Shown: piece after piece, positions 31,843 through 33,368 of the stretch
How the letters are laid out: each line of letters opens with the position of its first letter
How positions within the stretch are numbered: the stretch's first letter is position 1
From: an uncultured Chlamydiae bacterium
GTDB lineage: Bacteria; Chlamydiota; Chlamydiia; Chlamydiales; SM23-39
DNA: 33,368 nt
Assembly: GCA_937899275.1 (NCBI GenBank)
Contig: CALBPE010000027.1
Coordinates: forward strand, 1 to 33,368
Direction of reading: 5' to 3'
Translations under genes and position numbers: made by a program
Notes under the pieces: generated by a model
The model's database searches: none
Told to the model about the DNA's origin: nothing
The model's input: only the letters and a program-made list of their open reading frames with translations

Positions 31843-33017
31843 TGAAATCAACCTTTTCCTTTCAAGAGTTTGCAAGAAAAAAATATGAAGAGGTCCCAAA
31901 AGATCGCTATCTTCATGCGTTAATTGAAAAAACGCTTTCCGCTATCTCAGAAACTCCCCCTTTTACTTATCCATCTGTTATGGATAACGCCCTAGTTTTT
32001 TTCGATGGGGTCTATGTACCCGAAGCGTCTACTGTACATGAAAACGATCTATTAGACGCTCCTATAAGCTGCCTTTCCTTCGAAGAGGCAAAAGAGCTTT
32101 ATGGGGACTTCGCCCTACGAAAGGCCTATAATGCAGTGGAGCGCACGCAAAATCCCTCAGCGCTTTTTTCAGCAGGTACTGCAAAAGATCCCCTGTTTAT
32201 TCGGGTGGAAGATGGGCAAAAAACCGATCTACACCTTGTGTATTTGCACAGCTCTCAGGAAAAACTCTGCCCCCAGTTTCTCTATTTTTCTTTGGGTAAA
32301 GATGCCGATGTATCTGTGCAGACAAAGCAAATTTTTTTAGAAGACTCGGCAAGTTATGCAGCGCCTTTTGTCAGCCTTTTTTTAGATGCATCTGCAAAAA
32401 TTTCTTGGTCCGATGTGATCTCGACGCACTTTACCGGAGCATTTCAAGCGCAGCTGAGTGAGGGCGCCTTTTTACAAAAGCAAAGCGTCCATTTAGGCTC
32501 TACTTCTTCTCGAGAAGAAATAGAAATCGCGCTTTTAGGGAAAAACGCCGATGCTTCTGTCTCTAGCTTGATTTTAAATGAAGGTAATCTAGAAAAACGC
32601 CTCAATATCCTCATGGAACATCAAAGCCCTGAAGCGGTATCTTCGCAGCTGGTCAAAACCTTAGCTGCAGGCAGCTCAAAAACTGCATTTGCAGGCAAAA
32701 TCTATGTGCATCCTGAAGCGCAACAAACAGAAAGCTACCAGCTAGCAAGAGCGCTTTTGCTATCGGAAAAAGCCCGCATGCAAGCGATGCCTAACCTAGA
32801 AATTTTTGCAGATGATGTGAAAGCAAGCCACGGCGCAACCATTGCTGAGCCTGATGAAAAAGCCCTTTTTTACCTCCAAAGTAGAGGCATAAGTCAAGCA
32901 TCGGCAAAAGCGCTATTGATGCAAGCATTTTGTAGAGAAGTGATAGAAAAATTTCCAAAAGATCTTGCAAAGACCGCTTTATCCCATACGCAAAACTTCA
33001 TTGAGAAACACCTATGA
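31842..33017 (+). CDS. sufD: Fe-S cluster assembly protein SufD
   Basis: A 391-residue partner of SufB in the SufBCD scaffold. The centre is a beta-helix-type stretch, while the C-terminal third is clearest: [32 protein letters not shown], then LLMQAFCREVIEKF, which holds the His and motif shared with SufB. The ATG at 31842 overlaps the sufC stop (TGATGA) and is preferred over the GTG just before it. sufS starts inside its stop codon. Confidence 0.94.
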   Translation: MKSTFSFQEFARKKYEEVPKDRYLHALIEKTLSAISETPPFTYPSVMDNALVFFDGVYVPEASTVHENDLLDAPISCLSFEEAKELYGDFALRKAYNAVERTQNPSALFSAGTAKDPLFIRVEDGQKTDLHLVYLHSSQEKLCPQFLYFSLGKDADVSVQTKQIFLEDSASYAAPFVSLFLDASAKISWSDVISTHFTGAFQAQLSEGAFLQKQSVHLGSTSSREEIEIALLGKNADASVSSLILNEGNLEKRLNILMEHQSPEAVSSQLVKTLAAGSSKTAFAGKIYVHPEAQQTESYQLARALLLSEKARMQAMPNLEIFADDVKASHGATIAEPDEKALFYLQSRGISQASAKALLMQAFCREVIEKFPKDLAKTALSHTQNFIEKHL

Positions 33018-33368
33018 GCGTTGTAAAAAGCGCAATAAAACAGGCTTTTCCTATCTGGGATAAGCATCCCAATCTTGTCTACTTAGATTCTGCTGCAACA
33101 ACGCATAAACCAAAAGTTGTCATCGATAGGATGTCTCAATTTTACCTCGAGCAGTACGCCACTGTTCATAGAGCGGTATACGGCCTTTCTGTTCAGGCAA
33201 CGGCCTTTGTAGAAGAGGTGAGAAAACAGGTGGCAGACTTTATCAAGGCGCAGCATGTAGAAGAAATCGTCTTTACTAAAGGCACAACGGATGCAATTCA
33301 TCTTGTCAAACAGACTCTTAGTTGCAGCTGGAAGAAAGGCGATGAAGTGATCATCACTGAAGGGGAGC
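33014..33368 (+). CDS. sufS: Cysteine desulfurase SufS, N-terminal part (cut by window edge)
   Basis: The first 118 codons of a PLP-dependent cysteine desulfurase that supplies sulfur to SufBCD. Family sequence is plain: YLDSAATTHKPK, VHRAVYGLSVQAT, VADFIKA, IVFTKGTTDAIHLV and GDEVIIT. The ATG overlaps the sufD stop (ATGA). The PLP-binding Lys and catalytic Cys lie beyond position 33368. Confidence 0.95.
   Translation, partial: MSVVKSAIKQAFPIWDKHPNLVYLDSAATTHKPKVVIDRMSQFYLEQYATVHRAVYGLSVQATAFVEEVRKQVADFIKAQHVEEIVFTKGTTDAIHLVKQTLSCSWKKGDEVIITEGE

Overview
This window looks chromosomal and comes from an obligate intracellular bacterium of the phylum Chlamydiota, probably outside the genus Chlamydia. 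The clues are a very large (1051-residue) penicillin-binding protein 2 with a long central insert placed beside rpsB-tsf-pyrH-frr, a sufBCDS operon on the same side of the genome (both recall the Chlamydia gene neighbourhood around rpsB and sufB), AT-rich sequence, and many lineage-specific proteins resembling type III effectors or inclusion proteins. I cannot name the genus from sequence reading alone.

Left part (1-8.5 kb), accessory. It opens with the 5' end of a UDP-glucuronate 4-epimerase gene and a divergent SLBB-domain lipoprotein of polysaccharide-export type. Then comes a decayed, repeat-rich zone: an unknown gene with an internally duplicated domain, a small ORF with 12-bp repeats, a broken receiver-like fragment, an AAA_14/DUF4143 ATPase flanked by palindromic repeats, and a tandemly duplicated two-gene unit. 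Each unit pairs a fast-diverging unknown protein on the minus strand with a nearly identical, degenerate UDP-glucuronate-decarboxylase-like protein on the plus strand. The second plus-strand copy is broken by a 17-bp deletion. A TnpB (IS605-type) tail remnant and a second receiver-like fragment lie between the units.

Middle (8.5-16.8 kb), core. PBP2 is on the minus strand. On the plus strand are tRNA-Gly, rpsB, tsf, pyrH, frr, tRNA-Glu and tRNA-Lys, followed by an exported protein with a phosphotransferase (APH-like) fold and altered catalytic residues.

16.8-24 kb, lineage-specific. Two large minus-strand proteins (752 and about 509 residues) share a C-terminal domain and look like secreted proteins; the first carries a strongly basic, nuclear-localisation-like stretch. 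Next are a cytidylyltransferase-SDR fusion (IspD-like plus reductase, resembling CDP-ribitol synthases of the Bcs1/Acs1 type), an outer-membrane beta-barrel protein, and a family 25 glycosyltransferase gene cut by an in-frame stop.

24-33.4 kb, mostly core. It contains two small unknown proteins, an RsmB-like rRNA methyltransferase, a PgeF/YfiH protein, rfbC-rfbD-rfbB for dTDP-L-rhamnose (no rfbA seen), a small unknown protein, and sufB-sufC-sufD-sufS (sufS runs off the end) behind a good sigma-70-type promoter.

Taken together, the UDP-glucuronate epimerase, SLBB lipoprotein, CDP-polyol synthase candidate, GT25 and rhamnose genes suggest that the organism makes, or recently made, a surface glycan. 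Several of these genes are degenerate, so the system may be decaying.
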